From Acidobacteriaceae bacterium (GTDB taxonomy: Bacteria; Acidobacteriota; Terriglobia; Terriglobales; Acidobacteriaceae), in the NCBI GenBank assembly GCA_021323655.1, contig JAJPKO010000037.1, positions 1 to 64,000 on the forward strand: a stretch of DNA of 64,000 bases, given 5' to 3'. A model generated the notes under the pieces. The model ran no database searches, was not told the DNA's origin, and saw only the letters and a list, made by a program, of their open reading frames with translations. The translations under genes were made by a program, and so were the position numbers. Shown here one piece after another: positions 28,501 to 36,379 of this stretch; positions within the stretch are counted from its first letter, which is position 1, and every line of letters begins with the position of its first letter.

Positions 28501-29404
28501 TACCGAAGAAGCGAATGCTCTTCGTGCGAAGCTGGCAGAAACTGAGCAAAAGCTGAAGACGCTGCGTGCGGAAACCGATTCCCTGCGCGAGCAGCGCAGA
28601 TCCCTGAGCGCGAACGCGGCGACTCTTGCAGCGGACCTGAAGCACCTGGAAGAAAGCTGCGTTGGCGATCTGGGTGTGGAAGCCACTGCCCTGCGCGAAG
28701 ACGCGGAGATGACACGGATTGAAGGCGAGGCGCTGGCTGTCGAGGATGAGGCTTGCCGCGGACTCAAGCAGAAACTCGAGAACATGGGCCCGGTCAATAT
28801 GATGGCCCTTGAGGAATACAAAGAGACGGAGCAGCGTCATCAGTTTCTGGAAACGCAGCGTAAAGACCTGTTGGATTCCATTGACAACACACAGGCGACC
28901 ATTAAGGAAATTGATGAAATATCGCGCACAAAATTTGATGAGGCCTTTGTGCGCATCAATGAAAACTTCAGCGCGGTTTTTGCAAAGCTCTTTGGCGGAG
29001 GGCAGGCCTTTATGCGTCTGACCGACGAAGAAAATGCAGCCGAAAGCGGTGTGGACATCGTGGCCCAACCGCCGGGCAAGAAGCTGCAAAATGTCTTTCT
29101 GTTGTCCGGCGGCGAGAAGGCCCTCACTGCCCTTTCACTACTGATGGGCATCTTCCAATATCAACCCAGTCCGTTCTGTGTACTGGACGAAGTGGATGCT
29201 CCGCTTGATGAGGCCAATGTAGGCAGGCTGGCCGATATGCTGCGCAGCATGTCAACCGATACGCAGTTTGTGATGGTGACGCACTCAAAGCGAATGATGA
29301 CTGCGGCCGACCTGATCTATGGCGTCACGATGCAGGAACCTGGTGTTTCCAAAGTTGTGAGCGTGCGGCTGGGCGGACAGGAAAAGCAGCGCGCCACCGC
29401 CTGA
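25577..29404 (+). CDS. smc: Chromosome segregation ATPase Smc
   Basis: Condensin subunit of 1,275 residues that forms an ATP-driven DNA loop-extruding ring. Walker A is GPNGCGKSN (residues 33-41), the Q-loop region is IGQERIGQLL, and long coiled coils run at about 255-590 and 770-1085. The hinge lies between about 590 and 730 (APVGTLADFLEVTGQHEHVVDE, GRATFLV). The C-terminal head carries LLSGGEKALTAL and Walker B FCVLDEVDAPLDEAN. Shine-Dalgarno AAAAGGAG precedes ATG 25577 by 9 bases. Oddity: residues of about 91-168 form an acidic insertion in the N-terminal head, just before EIVVTRRLFRTGESEYLLNG, where typical Smc proteins have only a short link. ScpA and ScpB are not in the window. Confidence 0.95.
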   Translation: MLKLKKIQILGFKSFCDRTEVALPGQGIAVVVGPNGCGKSNILDGVTWVLGEQSAKSLRGGKMEDVIFAGTRDRKPLGMAEVSITLIDPDAYTGGPLLNEPEIVLENELDPDWDEEKLRAERMAEVDEIIAESQPGQVVENEATAQAENEQSGTPVVLKIRRRKFQKTPQQGEIVVTRRLFRTGESEYLLNGKLCRLRDIQDIFMGTGLGPESYAIIGQERIGQLLSSKPHDRRAIIEEAAGITRFKTKKRLAELRLEQAKQNLARVNDIFEEVMRQMASLKRQAAKAERYAALRDEMRARLRVVLASKIAHMDAEQARLEAEITGLTQKIDAHSAEIESLDAEHTSATQRGYELDAAAKESSTRASQSSVELERAISRQNANQERISELEKRASSGTAELEQARQQLENLKNEREQNRAFLQTAAAEAENFRQQAQAKQQQARDTVQAVSAAEQKTEAARRQAMQLLQQVGNARNQMTQAEESLAALDRDAQRLFAEMESVKRDLESLGAERGQVSIKFESATETLKRLESEIAQLRNEISSKRAEEIEAKKRGDQLRAEHATLTGRRNSLEGLIREHSYSTDTVRKLLRANSLGRGLAPVGTLADFLEVTGQHEHVVDEFLRDELNYIVVKSWDAAHEGMRLLKSDVDGRATFLVHPEDAQAKFSFSGDGANGNHYEQQQGVVPLKNCIRVLDGFGKSLEVILPKLRDGYVTSDSETARSLALENPSAFFLAPSGECFHNVTVTGGKPSAAGPLALKRDLREVQQKLGAVEKELVQADITAASLTRDLAELTRQLDAKSEERRVAERESANQSAALRQMDSEVQRLERRLQDWNLQSERNKDQRTAKQAFIEQKREEIAKLEAQHAAQEQSLVELQQQVEELRRARETAQQEAAQMSAELAGLEERRRGAEAAFSRISSLHADMERRVAQLEQQLASAATEQQQRSQENEQLAARQQEYSQVRQQALEEVARITEEANALRAKLAETEQKLKTLRAETDSLREQRRSLSANAATLAADLKHLEESCVGDLGVEATALREDAEMTRIEGEALAVEDEACRGLKQKLENMGPVNMMALEEYKETEQRHQFLETQRKDLLDSIDNTQATIKEIDEISRTKFDEAFVRINENFSAVFAKLFGGGQAFMRLTDEENAAESGVDIVAQPPGKKLQNVFLLSGGEKALTALSLLMGIFQYQPSPFCVLDEVDAPLDEANVGRLADMLRSMSTDTQFVMVTHSKRMMTAADLIYGVTMQEPGVSKVVSVRLGGQEKQRATA

Positions 29405-29562
29405 TTGTGTGGGCTGCGGCTGAAACTCGACGCAACCCATTTCGTGTTCTTTATTGGTTTCCATACTGGTTCCTGCTCTCTTTTTCGGGTTTTCTCAATT
29501 GCCCGCTTCCTGCTGGCCACCTATAATCAAAATGTCTCTGGCGTGTGCCTCTGAGTCTGCTT

Positions 29563-31839
29563 ATGCCGCATCCTTACCAAGCTGGAGTACGCACGCTATT
29601 GTTGCGCATCTGTGCCTTCGCTCTTGCGCTGTGCGCTCCGGTATTTGCAGCGCAGCACACGCCCCTCTCTCCTTATGAGAAGGCCCAGCGGTTACACGAG
29701 GCCCTGGATGGCCGTGCCGAACAGCACCGCACCCGGCGCGATTACGAACGTGTGCTGAATGCCTACCGCGCGGTCTATCACGCGGATCCAGCATCGCCGA
29801 AAGCCGACGCCAGCATTTCGGCCGTTGCCGATCTTCTGGCCGAGCAAGGCCGTATTTTCCAGGATGAGAAGTCACTGCATGATGCCATCGGACAATATGA
29901 ATTTCTGCGAAAGCAGTATCCAGGAAGCCATTACCGCTACAGCGCGTTACTGACGGAAGGCGAGATTTATCTCCACGACCTGAATGATCGCGAGAGCGCG
30001 AGACATTCTTTTCTGGAATTTTTAAAGCTTTACCCCAAAAATCCGCTCTCCGATCAGGCCCGCCAGGAACTGAACAACATCCGCAAGCAGGAGATTGCCG
30101 AGAAACAGGGGAAACGGACCACGACCCAGGCAAAACGAGTGCCCGACGACAAGCCAGTGGTCCCATCGGCGAAAACGCAGGAGGCCAAATCCGCCTCCGC
30201 GACAAGAACTGTCGAAGTTCCCCCTCAGCAACCGACCGCGGCTGCAGAATCCGCGCATGGCCAGGAGCCAGCGGAGGGACCTAAACTGAGCGACGCGGCA
30301 ATGAATGCGCCGCCTCCGCCACGCAAGGGCCGGCTCCCTCTCGTGACTGGAATCCGGCATTGGTCCACCCCGGTCTATACGCGGGTAGCCATAGACTTGC
30401 AGGATGAGGTGCAATACGAAGCGTCGCGTGTTCCCAGTCCTGATCGCATCTTTTTTGATCTGCACGGGATCCGGCTTGCACCTGAGCTGGTGGGTAAGTC
30501 CGTCGAGGTGACGGATGACGGCTTTCTGAAGCGTGTGCGCGCCGCGCAGTTTTCCAATGACATTACCCGCATTGTGCTGGATGTCAGCGATGTCAGCGAG
30601 TACTCTGCATTTCTTCTGCCGAACCCGTGGCGGCTGATTATTGATGTCCACGGGAGGAAGCCCGGAACTCCACTTCAGCAGATCGTTTCTGCGCAAACTG
30701 AACCAGCGCCACAAGCAAAACCCGAGACCCATCCGGCAACACCGCAAACCCTGAAGAAGACGTTCGCGCCCCCGGCTGCCCCCGCTGTGGCTGCTCAACC
30801 AACTTCCAACGTGGCCCCGTTGAATACGGCTGCGCAGCAGAACTCTTCACTCAAAGACATTGCCCAACTGGATCGCCAGCCAAACCGCGTAAAAGCTACC
30901 CGTCATCCCACTACCGCTCCCGTAGTGCAGACAGTGGCCGGTACGAAGCCGGAAGAGCAGCCGAATGAGCTCGAGGCGCTGAACAACACACAACCGACTG
31001 CGCCTGCTTCGGCCCAGAGAAAAGCATCAAAGTCCACGCATAATATAGGACCGACTGTGCCGCCTGTGCATGAAGCCACTCCCACTGCAACTGGAGAACG
31101 TTCGATGGTGCGGGCCCTTGGCCTGAAGATCGGACGAATTGTGGTAGATGCCGGGCACGGAGGTCACGACTCCGGCACACTCGGCCCTGGGGGAATCGAG
31201 GAAAAGGACGTGGTGCTTGACGTGGCACTGCGACTGGGTAAGCTGTTGAAGCAGCGGTTGGGTGCGGACGTCATTTACACGCGAGATGACGACACTTTTA
31301 TTCCTCTGGAAACGCGGACTGCGATTGCTAACAAAGCGCAGGCTGACCTTTTCATCTCAGTCCATGCAAATTCCAGCTCCGATCCATCTGCGCGTGGCGT
31401 AGAGACCTACTACCTGAATTTCACTACGTCCGCGGATGCTCTGGAAGTAGCGGCACGTGAAAACGCTGTGTCCGACCAGTCTATTCACCAGTTATCAGAT
31501 CTGGTAAAGAAGATCGCGCTCCAGGACAAGATCAGCGAATCGCGTGAGTTCGCCTTCGACGTGCAGCAGGGCCTCTACACCGGACTTGAGAATGGGAACC
31601 CAGGCCTGAAAGACCGGGGCGTCAAGAAGGCGCCGTTTGTAGTACTGATTGGCGCGAATATGCCATCTATCCTTGCGGAAATTTCCTTTCTCACCAATCC
31701 AGACGACGCTCGCGAACTGCGCGACCCGGAGTATCGCCAGCGTATCGCCGAGTCGCTGTACCGTGGAGTGGCCCGCTACGTTGGCAGCCTGAGTGGTGTG
31801 CGCATCGCCGAGAATATGGGGCATTCAACGGGAAAGTAA
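29563..31839 (+). CDS. N-acetylmuramoyl-L-alanine amidase (TPR-like, AMIN, Amidase_3)
   Basis: Periplasmic cell-wall hydrolase of 758 residues that cuts the bond between N-acetylmuramic acid and the peptide stem. Signal peptide at residues 1-30 (RTLLLRICAFALALCAPVFA). Residues of about 40-175 form TPR-like helices as in outer-membrane lipoprotein/YbgF proteins (SHYRYSALLTEGEIYLHDL, FLEFLKLYPKNPLSDQAR). An AMIN domain follows at about 255-365, then a low-complexity Pro/Ala linker (about 370-510). The catalytic Amidase_3 domain occupies about 520-750. Zinc ligands are visible in VVDAGHGGHDSG (His), IEEKD (Glu) and ISVHANSS (His), with the catalytic Glu in SILAEISFL. ATG 29563 was chosen over GTG 29545; neither has a good ribosome site. 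Confidence 0.9.
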   Translation: MPHPYQAGVRTLLLRICAFALALCAPVFAAQHTPLSPYEKAQRLHEALDGRAEQHRTRRDYERVLNAYRAVYHADPASPKADASISAVADLLAEQGRIFQDEKSLHDAIGQYEFLRKQYPGSHYRYSALLTEGEIYLHDLNDRESARHSFLEFLKLYPKNPLSDQARQELNNIRKQEIAEKQGKRTTTQAKRVPDDKPVVPSAKTQEAKSASATRTVEVPPQQPTAAAESAHGQEPAEGPKLSDAAMNAPPPPRKGRLPLVTGIRHWSTPVYTRVAIDLQDEVQYEASRVPSPDRIFFDLHGIRLAPELVGKSVEVTDDGFLKRVRAAQFSNDITRIVLDVSDVSEYSAFLLPNPWRLIIDVHGRKPGTPLQQIVSAQTEPAPQAKPETHPATPQTLKKTFAPPAAPAVAAQPTSNVAPLNTAAQQNSSLKDIAQLDRQPNRVKATRHPTTAPVVQTVAGTKPEEQPNELEALNNTQPTAPASAQRKASKSTHNIGPTVPPVHEATPTATGERSMVRALGLKIGRIVVDAGHGGHDSGTLGPGGIEEKDVVLDVALRLGKLLKQRLGADVIYTRDDDTFIPLETRTAIANKAQADLFISVHANSSSDPSARGVETYYLNFTTSADALEVAARENAVSDQSIHQLSDLVKKIALQDKISESREFAFDVQQGLYTGLENGNPGLKDRGVKKAPFVVLIGANMPSILAEISFLTNPDDARELRDPEYRQRIAESLYRGVARYVGSLSGVRIAENMGHSTGK

Positions 31840-31896
31840 CGCATAGGGACACGCTATTTCTAACTGATACAATCGCAAGTGAGCCATACCGCACGA

Positions 31897-33375
31897 ATGA
31901 CCATTCGCCTTTTCAATACTCTCACCAGCAATATCGAAGAGCTCAGGCCGCTGGACGGCGAAGCCCTGCGTGTTTATGCCTGTGGACCCACGGTCTATGA
32001 CTATGGACATATCGGAAATTTCCGCACCTTTCTCCATGTAGATATCCTGCGCCGCGTGCTGGAGTTGAATGGTGTGAAGGTAAAACATGTCATGAATATC
32101 ACGGACGTGGACGATAAGATTATCCGCAACGCCACGGCTGCCGGCCTTCCCATTGGTGAATATACTCATCGCTACGAAAGAGCCTTTTTTGAAGACTTGG
32201 ATACACTTTCTGTGGAGCGTCCGGAGATTATTGCTCGCGCCACAGAGCACATTTCTGACATGGTCTTGCTCATCCAGCGCCTGGCTGCGCAAAATCTGGC
32301 GTATAAGGCAGAGGACGGCTCCTGGTATTTCCGCATTGCCGGGTTTCCGGAATACGGCAAGCTCTCGAAAAAAGACTTCAGCGGAATTACTGATGGCGCG
32401 CGGGTGGATGTAGACGAATACGATAAAGACTCTGCGCGGGATTTTGCTCTGTGGAAGGCCCCGAAGCCGGGTGAATATTTCTGGGAAACCGAGATTGGAG
32501 CGGGGCGCCCGGGCTGGCATATTGAGTGCTCTGCCATGGCGATGCGCTATCTTGGAGAGTCCTTTGACCTGCACGCGGGCGGTGAAGACCTGATGTTCCC
32601 GCACCACGAAAACGAAATCGCGCAGTCAGAGTCGGCCACGCACAAGGTCTTCGCGCGGCATTGGTTTCATGTGCGCTTTCTGCTGGTCGAAGGCCGCAAG
32701 ATGTCCAAGTCCGAAGGAAACTTCTATACGCTTCGCGACCTTCTTCTCAAAGGACATAAGGCGTCAGCCATTCGCTTTTTGCTGACCTCAGTTCCCTATC
32801 GCCAGCAGCTCAACTTCACCTTTGAAGGCCTGGCAGCGGAAACAGGAGCGGTAGAGCGGCTGCGTACTTTTCATCAGCGGTTACAGTCCATTACACCGGC
32901 TGCCCAACAGAACGAGCAGCTTGCGGCAGAGATTCACCGCGCAAGCCAGGGATTTCACGCCGCCCTCGCAAATGACCTGAACACGGCAGAGGCCCGTGCC
33001 GCAGTCTTTGAACTGGTACGACAGGCCAACGCTGCCATGGATGCCGGCACCATCAGCCTGGAAAACAGAACAGAAATACAGAAGCTACTTTCTGACTTTG
33101 ATAAAGTCTTCGCCGTTCTGGAAGACCGCGATGCTGAATGGGCAAGATTTGCGCTGGAATGGGCGGAACGCGAAGGCCGTCTTGACCAGGTTGCTCCTGA
33201 AGTCAAAGCACAGCTGTCGTTGAGCGACGGCCAGATTGAAGCGCTGATCGCGGAAAGAAACCAGGCACGCCGCGTGCGCAACTTTGCTCGCGCCGATCAG
33301 ATTCGTAATGAGCTGCTGGAAAAAGGCATCATCCTCGAAGATTCCAAAGAGGGTGTCCGCTGGAAAAGAAAATAA
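31897..33375 (+). CDS. cysS: Cysteinyl-tRNA synthetase
   Basis: Class I aminoacyl-tRNA synthetase of 492 residues charging tRNA-Cys. Zinc-binding Cys in [13 protein letters not shown], the HIGH motif as YGHIGNFRT (about residue 36), further zinc ligands in WHIECSAM and HHENEIAQ, and KMSKS as [10 protein letters not shown] (about residue 269) are all present. The C-terminal helical domain ends [26 protein letters not shown] (in pieces: [24 protein letters not shown]). ATG 31897 is used because it fits the family start [10 protein letters not shown]; a GTG six codons earlier is possible. It lies between the amidase gene and a SET-domain gene on the same strand. Confidence 0.96.
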   Translation: MTIRLFNTLTSNIEELRPLDGEALRVYACGPTVYDYGHIGNFRTFLHVDILRRVLELNGVKVKHVMNITDVDDKIIRNATAAGLPIGEYTHRYERAFFEDLDTLSVERPEIIARATEHISDMVLLIQRLAAQNLAYKAEDGSWYFRIAGFPEYGKLSKKDFSGITDGARVDVDEYDKDSARDFALWKAPKPGEYFWETEIGAGRPGWHIECSAMAMRYLGESFDLHAGGEDLMFPHHENEIAQSESATHKVFARHWFHVRFLLVEGRKMSKSEGNFYTLRDLLLKGHKASAIRFLLTSVPYRQQLNFTFEGLAAETGAVERLRTFHQRLQSITPAAQQNEQLAAEIHRASQGFHAALANDLNTAEARAAVFELVRQANAAMDAGTISLENRTEIQKLLSDFDKVFAVLEDRDAEWARFALEWAEREGRLDQVAPEVKAQLSLSDGQIEALIAERNQARRVRNFARADQIRNELLEKGIILEDSKEGVRWKRK

Positions 33376-33413
33376 CTCGAGTTAAAACAGGATTACCCTC
33401 ACGGAAGATACTT

Positions 33414-33854
33414 ATGGGCCTCATCATCCGGTCTTCTGCTATTCACGCCGCAGGTTGCTACACCACCGCTCCGATTAAAAAAGGTACTCGTGTGGTGGAA
33501 TATACGGGTCCTCGCATTACCAAAGATGAGGCCGACAAAAAATATCAGGACTCGCCCACTACGTACCTGTTTGGCATTGGTGATGGTTCGTATGTCATTG
33601 ATGGACATGGAACGGCCATGTTCATTAACCACTCCTGCGACCCGAATTGCGAGACCGGTGAAGCTTACGGCCGCGTCTGGATCACAGCCATCCGCGACAT
33701 AGCCGCTGGAGAAGAGCTGACCTACTACTACTGCCTCTATGACGGAGAAGACGATGACGCAACCTGCAACTGTGGAGCTGCGAATTGCCGCCGGACCATG
33801 TATTCAGCAGAAGAAGTAAAGAAGCGCAGTAAGCCCAGGAAGCATAAAAGCTAG
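33414..33854 (+). CDS. SET-domain protein with post-SET-like cysteines
   Basis: Small protein of 146 residues made almost entirely of a SET fold, the lysine-methyltransferase domain of eukaryotic histone methylases. Visible parts: GCYTTAPIKKGTRVVEYTGPRI (written in two pieces GCYTTAPIKKG and TRVVEYTGPRI), the SAM/active-site pseudoknot MFINHSCDPNCETG (about 68-81) and AAGEELTYYYCLYD (about 100-113). A post-SET-like cysteine group (TCNCGAANCRR) follows, probably binding zinc with NHSCDPNC, and a Lys/Arg-rich tail closes the protein. Shine-Dalgarno GGAAG precedes ATG 33414. It follows cysS by 38 bases. The methylated target in a bacterium is unknown. Confidence 0.85.
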   Translation: MGLIIRSSAIHAAGCYTTAPIKKGTRVVEYTGPRITKDEADKKYQDSPTTYLFGIGDGSYVIDGHGTAMFINHSCDPNCETGEAYGRVWITAIRDIAAGEELTYYYCLYDGEDDDATCNCGAANCRRTMYSAEEVKKRSKPRKHKS

Positions 33855-33921
33855 CTAGCGGACTGTCGGACATAATGTTGTAAACTTACATCTCAAAATC
33901 GAGACGGGGTACCTGCATCAA

Positions 33922-34587
33922 CTAGCTGCTCTTACCGCTTAAAAGTTGGCGTGCCCGGTTCCGGGCGCGCTCCATCACGCTGCTGTCGTCTGCAATGGAC
34001 TGTAATTGTGGAGCAATGTTCTGGATCTGCTCCGCCTGACCTTGCTTCACTGCCTGTTCCAGAGACTCAAGTTCCGAGTCAAGCCCCAGACGGTTGTGCT
34101 CATGTTCCAGGGAGAGCCGCTGGCCAACTTGCAGCGTGTATGCCGTGGCGATCAGGTCGTCGGCAATCTTCATGATCTGCTGGTCGCGTGACCAGTTGAA
34201 GGTACAGGAGCCATCCCCGTCCGGACCGGTATACATCAATGCCTTTTTTCCGGTAAAGGCCACTTTGGACTTTGTGCTTTCGCATGCGACGTCAAAAAAA
34301 TTATGGGAACGGGCGATTTTAAATAATTGGGAAAGCAGAGGGTCTTTGATCTTGATGTCCTCATTCAGAGGTTGGGCTGTGATTCCTTCCGTGTCGGAAA
34401 CAGCGGCAGTCCCGGTCTTGGACTGAAAATGGCCGCTGCCGTCTTCGTAAACGTCCATGACATAGGTGGACGGTTGTAGTTTGGGGTTCTCAAAGATGAA
34501 CCGGATGCGCGCTTTCTGAGGACTTTCCTGCGCGAAAGCGAGAACTGTGCAGCCTACGGCCAGGATGGCCAGCAATATTTTCTTCAT
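33922..34587 (-). CDS. Exported protein of unknown function
   Basis: 221 residues with a signal peptide (MKKILLAILAVGCTVLAFAQ). The N-terminal half is beta-rich (ARIRFIFENPKLQPSTYVMDVYEDGSGHF in pieces ARIRFIFENPKL and TYVMDVYEDGSG), the C-terminal half helical and charged (SELESLEQAVKQGQAEQIQN). I recognise no family. Its ATG follows the ruvC stop codon directly (TAG-ATG), so it is translated from the same mRNA as ruvC. It is convergent with the SET-domain gene. Confidence 0.65.
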   Translation of the reverse strand: MKKILLAILAVGCTVLAFAQESPQKARIRFIFENPKLQPSTYVMDVYEDGSGHFQSKTGTAAVSDTEGITAQPLNEDIKIKDPLLSQLFKIARSHNFFDVACESTKSKVAFTGKKALMYTGPDGDGSCTFNWSRDQQIMKIADDLIATAYTLQVGQRLSLEHEHNRLGLDSELESLEQAVKQGQAEQIQNIAPQLQSIADDSSVMERARNRARQLLSGKSS

Positions 34588-35100
34588 CTAGCGATTGGCC
34601 CCGTTCTGTATAGCCAGAGTTTGCGCGGTGTGGATATGGCAGATGGCGATGGCCAATGCATCCGCAGCATCGGCCGGCTCGGGAACTGCATCGAGCTGCA
34701 ACAAGCGAGCGACCATGAACTGCACCTGCTCCTTTTGCGCAAGGCCGTATCCTACCACGGTGGATTTGATGGTGAGAGGGGCGTATTCGGCTACAGAAAG
34801 ATTTGCGTTGGCAGCTGCCAGGAGCGCTACTCCCCTCACCTGCCCAAGTTTGAGTGCGGATTTGGCATTGACAGAGTAGAAGACCTCTTCGACGGCGACA
34901 ATATCGGGCTGGTGCACAGACAAGAGGGTCGTAAGCTCGGCGTAAAGCAAAGCCAGCCTTTGCGCCAACGGACACTTTTTCGGCAGGCGTATTCCGCCAG
35001 CGGCCAGCGAGATGAGGCGCGGTTCGCGAGGTGACGAGTCCCACTCGACTACCCCGTAGCCGGTGCACTCTGTTCCGCAATCAATGCCAAAGACCCGCAT
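34588..35100 (-). CDS. ruvC: Holliday-junction endonuclease RuvC
   Basis: Resolves four-way junctions during recombination, with RuvAB. 170 residues from ATG 35100, which puts the conserved MRVFGIDCGTECTGYG at the N-terminus. The catalytic acids appear as Asp in GIDCG, Glu in VAVEEVF (about residue 66) and Asp residues in PADAADALAIAICH (about 139-146). The following gene for an exported protein starts immediately after its stop. ruvA and ruvB are not in the window. Confidence 0.93.
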   Translation of the reverse strand: MRVFGIDCGTECTGYGVVEWDSSPREPRLISLAAGGIRLPKKCPLAQRLALLYAELTTLLSVHQPDIVAVEEVFYSVNAKSALKLGQVRGVALLAAANANLSVAEYAPLTIKSTVVGYGLAQKEQVQFMVARLLQLDAVPEPADAADALAIAICHIHTAQTLAIQNGANR

Positions 35101-35150
35101 TGAAGATGAGTGTAGCTGATTGGTCAGCAAGGAAAGAAGTACCCGCGAAG

Positions 35151-35921
35151 CTACCGCGAGATTCCCTCCAATGGAGAACTTGCGGTTGCATACAGCTTGC
35201 GCGGCATCCGGCCAGCCAGATATGCCTGCCGGCCTGCGAGTACAGCGTGCTGCATGGCTTCCGCCATCAGTATAGGATTAGCGGCGGCGGCAATGGCTGT
35301 GTTCATGAGGACACCGTCAGCCCCCAGCTCCATGGCAAGCGCAGCGTCGGATGCGGTGCCTACGCCGGCATCCACAATCAGCGGGACCTCGGTAATCATT
35401 TCGCGGAGGATCTGCAGGGTGGCGCGGTTCTGGATACCGAGCCCACTGCCGATCGGCGCTGCCAGAGGCATGACTGCGGCGGCCCCCGCATCAATTAACC
35501 TTTTGGCAAATACAATGTCATCAGAGATATAAGGCAAAACTATAAAGCCTTCCTTTACCAAAATGCGGGTGGCTTCAAGTGTGGCCTGCACATCAGGATA
35601 AAGCGTGGCCTGGTCGCCAATGACTTCGATTTTTACCCAATCGGAGATGCCCACTTCTCGAGCCAGGCGGGCCGCGCGAACAGCTTCTTCGGCGGTATGA
35701 CAGCCGGCTGTATTCGGAAGCAGAAAATAGCGCTGCGGGTCAATATAGTCGAGCAGTGATTCCTTCGAGCGGTCCAGATTGACCCGGCGAACAGCGACAG
35801 TGACCATCTCTGCGCCTGAAGCTTCAATGGCGGCCTGCGTCTCCGGACCGTCCTTGTATTTTCCTGTGCCGACAATCAGACGCGATTGAAATGCCTTCCC
35901 TGCTATGACGAGTGGTTCCAT
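35151..35921 (-). CDS. thiG: Thiazole synthase ThiG
   Basis: Builds the thiazole phosphate half of thiamine from 1-deoxyxylulose 5-phosphate, dehydroglycine and ThiS-thiocarboxylate. 256 residues, full length, TIM barrel. Typical segments are [23 protein letters not shown], the Schiff-base lysine in [10 protein letters not shown] (about residue 100), [10 protein letters not shown] and [22 protein letters not shown] (in pieces [10 protein letters not shown] and DAALAMELG). No thiS, thiF or thiH lies nearby, and I found no convincing THI-box riboswitch upstream. What lies upstream instead is a PIN-domain remnant and a small independent transcription unit ending in a terminator. Confidence 0.95.
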   Translation of the reverse strand: MEPLVIAGKAFQSRLIVGTGKYKDGPETQAAIEASGAEMVTVAVRRVNLDRSKESLLDYIDPQRYFLLPNTAGCHTAEEAVRAARLAREVGISDWVKIEVIGDQATLYPDVQATLEATRILVKEGFIVLPYISDDIVFAKRLIDAGAAAVMPLAAPIGSGLGIQNRATLQILREMITEVPLIVDAGVGTASDAALAMELGADGVLMNTAIAAAANPILMAEAMQHAVLAGRQAYLAGRMPRKLYATASSPLEGISR

Positions 35922-35946
35922 AGTTTTATTGTAGAGCGGATTGTAA

Positions 35947-36135
35947 TTACCAGATTATTTCCACTACGCCGCATTTGCGGACCCGTTCATCTGCCGTCAC
36001 AAGTGGGACATTGCGTGTCAGAGCTGTTGCGCCTATCATGCGGTCGGCAGGATCGCGTGGATACTGTTCAGGGAACTTGTTCGCCCAAGTCGCAATCAAG
36101 GCATCCACAGGCAGCACGACGAGTGTCTCCTCAGA
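35947..36135 (-). pseudogene. C-terminal remnant of a VapC-type PIN-domain toxin
   Basis: A 57-codon frame without start codon (closed upstream by TAG) reads TLVVLPVDALIATWANKFPE, then YPRDPADRMIGATALTRNVP, then [18 protein letters not shown] and stop. DPADR and LVTADER are the conserved third and fourth acidic segments of PIN ribonucleases. The N-terminal half with the first acidic residues, and any antitoxin gene, are absent. The element between this scrap and the ABC gene (terminator, small ORF, promoter) may have been joined to it by a deletion. Confidence 0.65.
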
Positions 36136-36138
36136 CTA

Positions 36139-36171
36139 AAACAAAAGGCCCGTGGAAGCCACGGACCTTTT
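36139..36171 (-). terminator. Intrinsic terminator of the small transcription unit
   Basis: Reading the minus strand, AAAAGGTCCGTGG and CCACGGGCCTTTT pair over 13 positions (one is U-G) around a CTT loop, followed by GTTTTAG. The mirror strand has an A-C mismatch and no U-run, so the terminator works for minus-strand transcription. It separates the small ORF upstream from thiG. Confidence 0.8.
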
Positions 36172-36258
36172 GGCGGTGATCTGTTGGGATTGACCTGAGG
36201 CACCCTTCCTCTTACATTGGCCTCGGCGAAAATGCCAGGACTGGAGCGAAGAGCGCCC

Positions 36259-36315
36259 CTAAGCCTCAGTCACCTCACGATGGGTCATGTAACTACTACC
36301 GTCAGAATTCTTCAT
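36259..36315 (-). CDS. 18-residue small ORF behind an extended Shine-Dalgarno
   Basis: ATG 36315 to TAG 36259 encodes MKNSDGSSYMTHREVTEA. No known family comes to mind. It is too short for normal gene calling, but it starts behind one of the strongest ribosome sites in the window and is enclosed by its own promoter and terminator. The last codons form part of a long-range RNA helix, so translation and RNA folding must compete. It is hydrophilic with no membrane segment, so it does not resemble type I toxins. Confidence 0.5.
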   Translation of the reverse strand: MKNSDGSSYMTHREVTEA

Positions 36316-36318
36316 TAG

Positions 36319-36336
36319 CTGGACCACCTCCTTCCC
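36319..36336 (-). promoter_or_regulatory. Extended Shine-Dalgarno (anti-SD complementary over about 17 bases)
   Basis: The minus strand reads GGAAGGAGGTGGTCCAGC just before the small ORF. The usual 3' end of 16S rRNA is complementary to AAGGAGGTGATCCAGC; the only difference is G for A, which still forms a G-U pair. Pairing thus extends well beyond the common 5-7 bases, leaving three bases before ATG 36315 at the 3' end and 11 from GGAGG. Such long pairing may hold ribosomes rather than only start them. Confidence 0.65.
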
Positions 36337-36347
36337 GTGTATTTGTG

Positions 36348-36376
36348 ACCTTATGCCTGGCCGTGCAAAAAATCAA
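36348..36376 (-). promoter_or_regulatory. Sigma-70-like promoter of the small transcription unit
   Basis: TTGATT (36376-36371) and TAAGGT (36353-36348) on the minus strand are separated by exactly 17 bases. This promoter lies only a few bases beyond the stop codon of the upstream ABC gene, so the unit has its own start. Confidence 0.45.
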
Positions 36377-36379
36377 GTC

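Larger units (their letters stand above)
36143..36341 (-). ncRNA. Candidate structured small RNA carrying an 18-codon ORF
   Basis: A compact minus-strand transcription unit of about 200 bases: promoter at 36376-36348, start near 36341, ORF 36315-36259, terminator at 36171-36139. After the ORF the RNA can fold strongly: GGGGCG and CGCTCC (36259-36254 and 36248-36243) form a 6-bp hairpin overlapping the stop codon. TGACTGAGGC (36272-36263), the last codons of the ORF, pairs with GCCTCAGGTCA (36201-36191). A second GAGGC (36224-36220) can take the same GCCTC, so two folds compete. I cannot tell whether this is a dual-function small RNA, a leader, or an already catalogued family. Confidence 0.55.
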
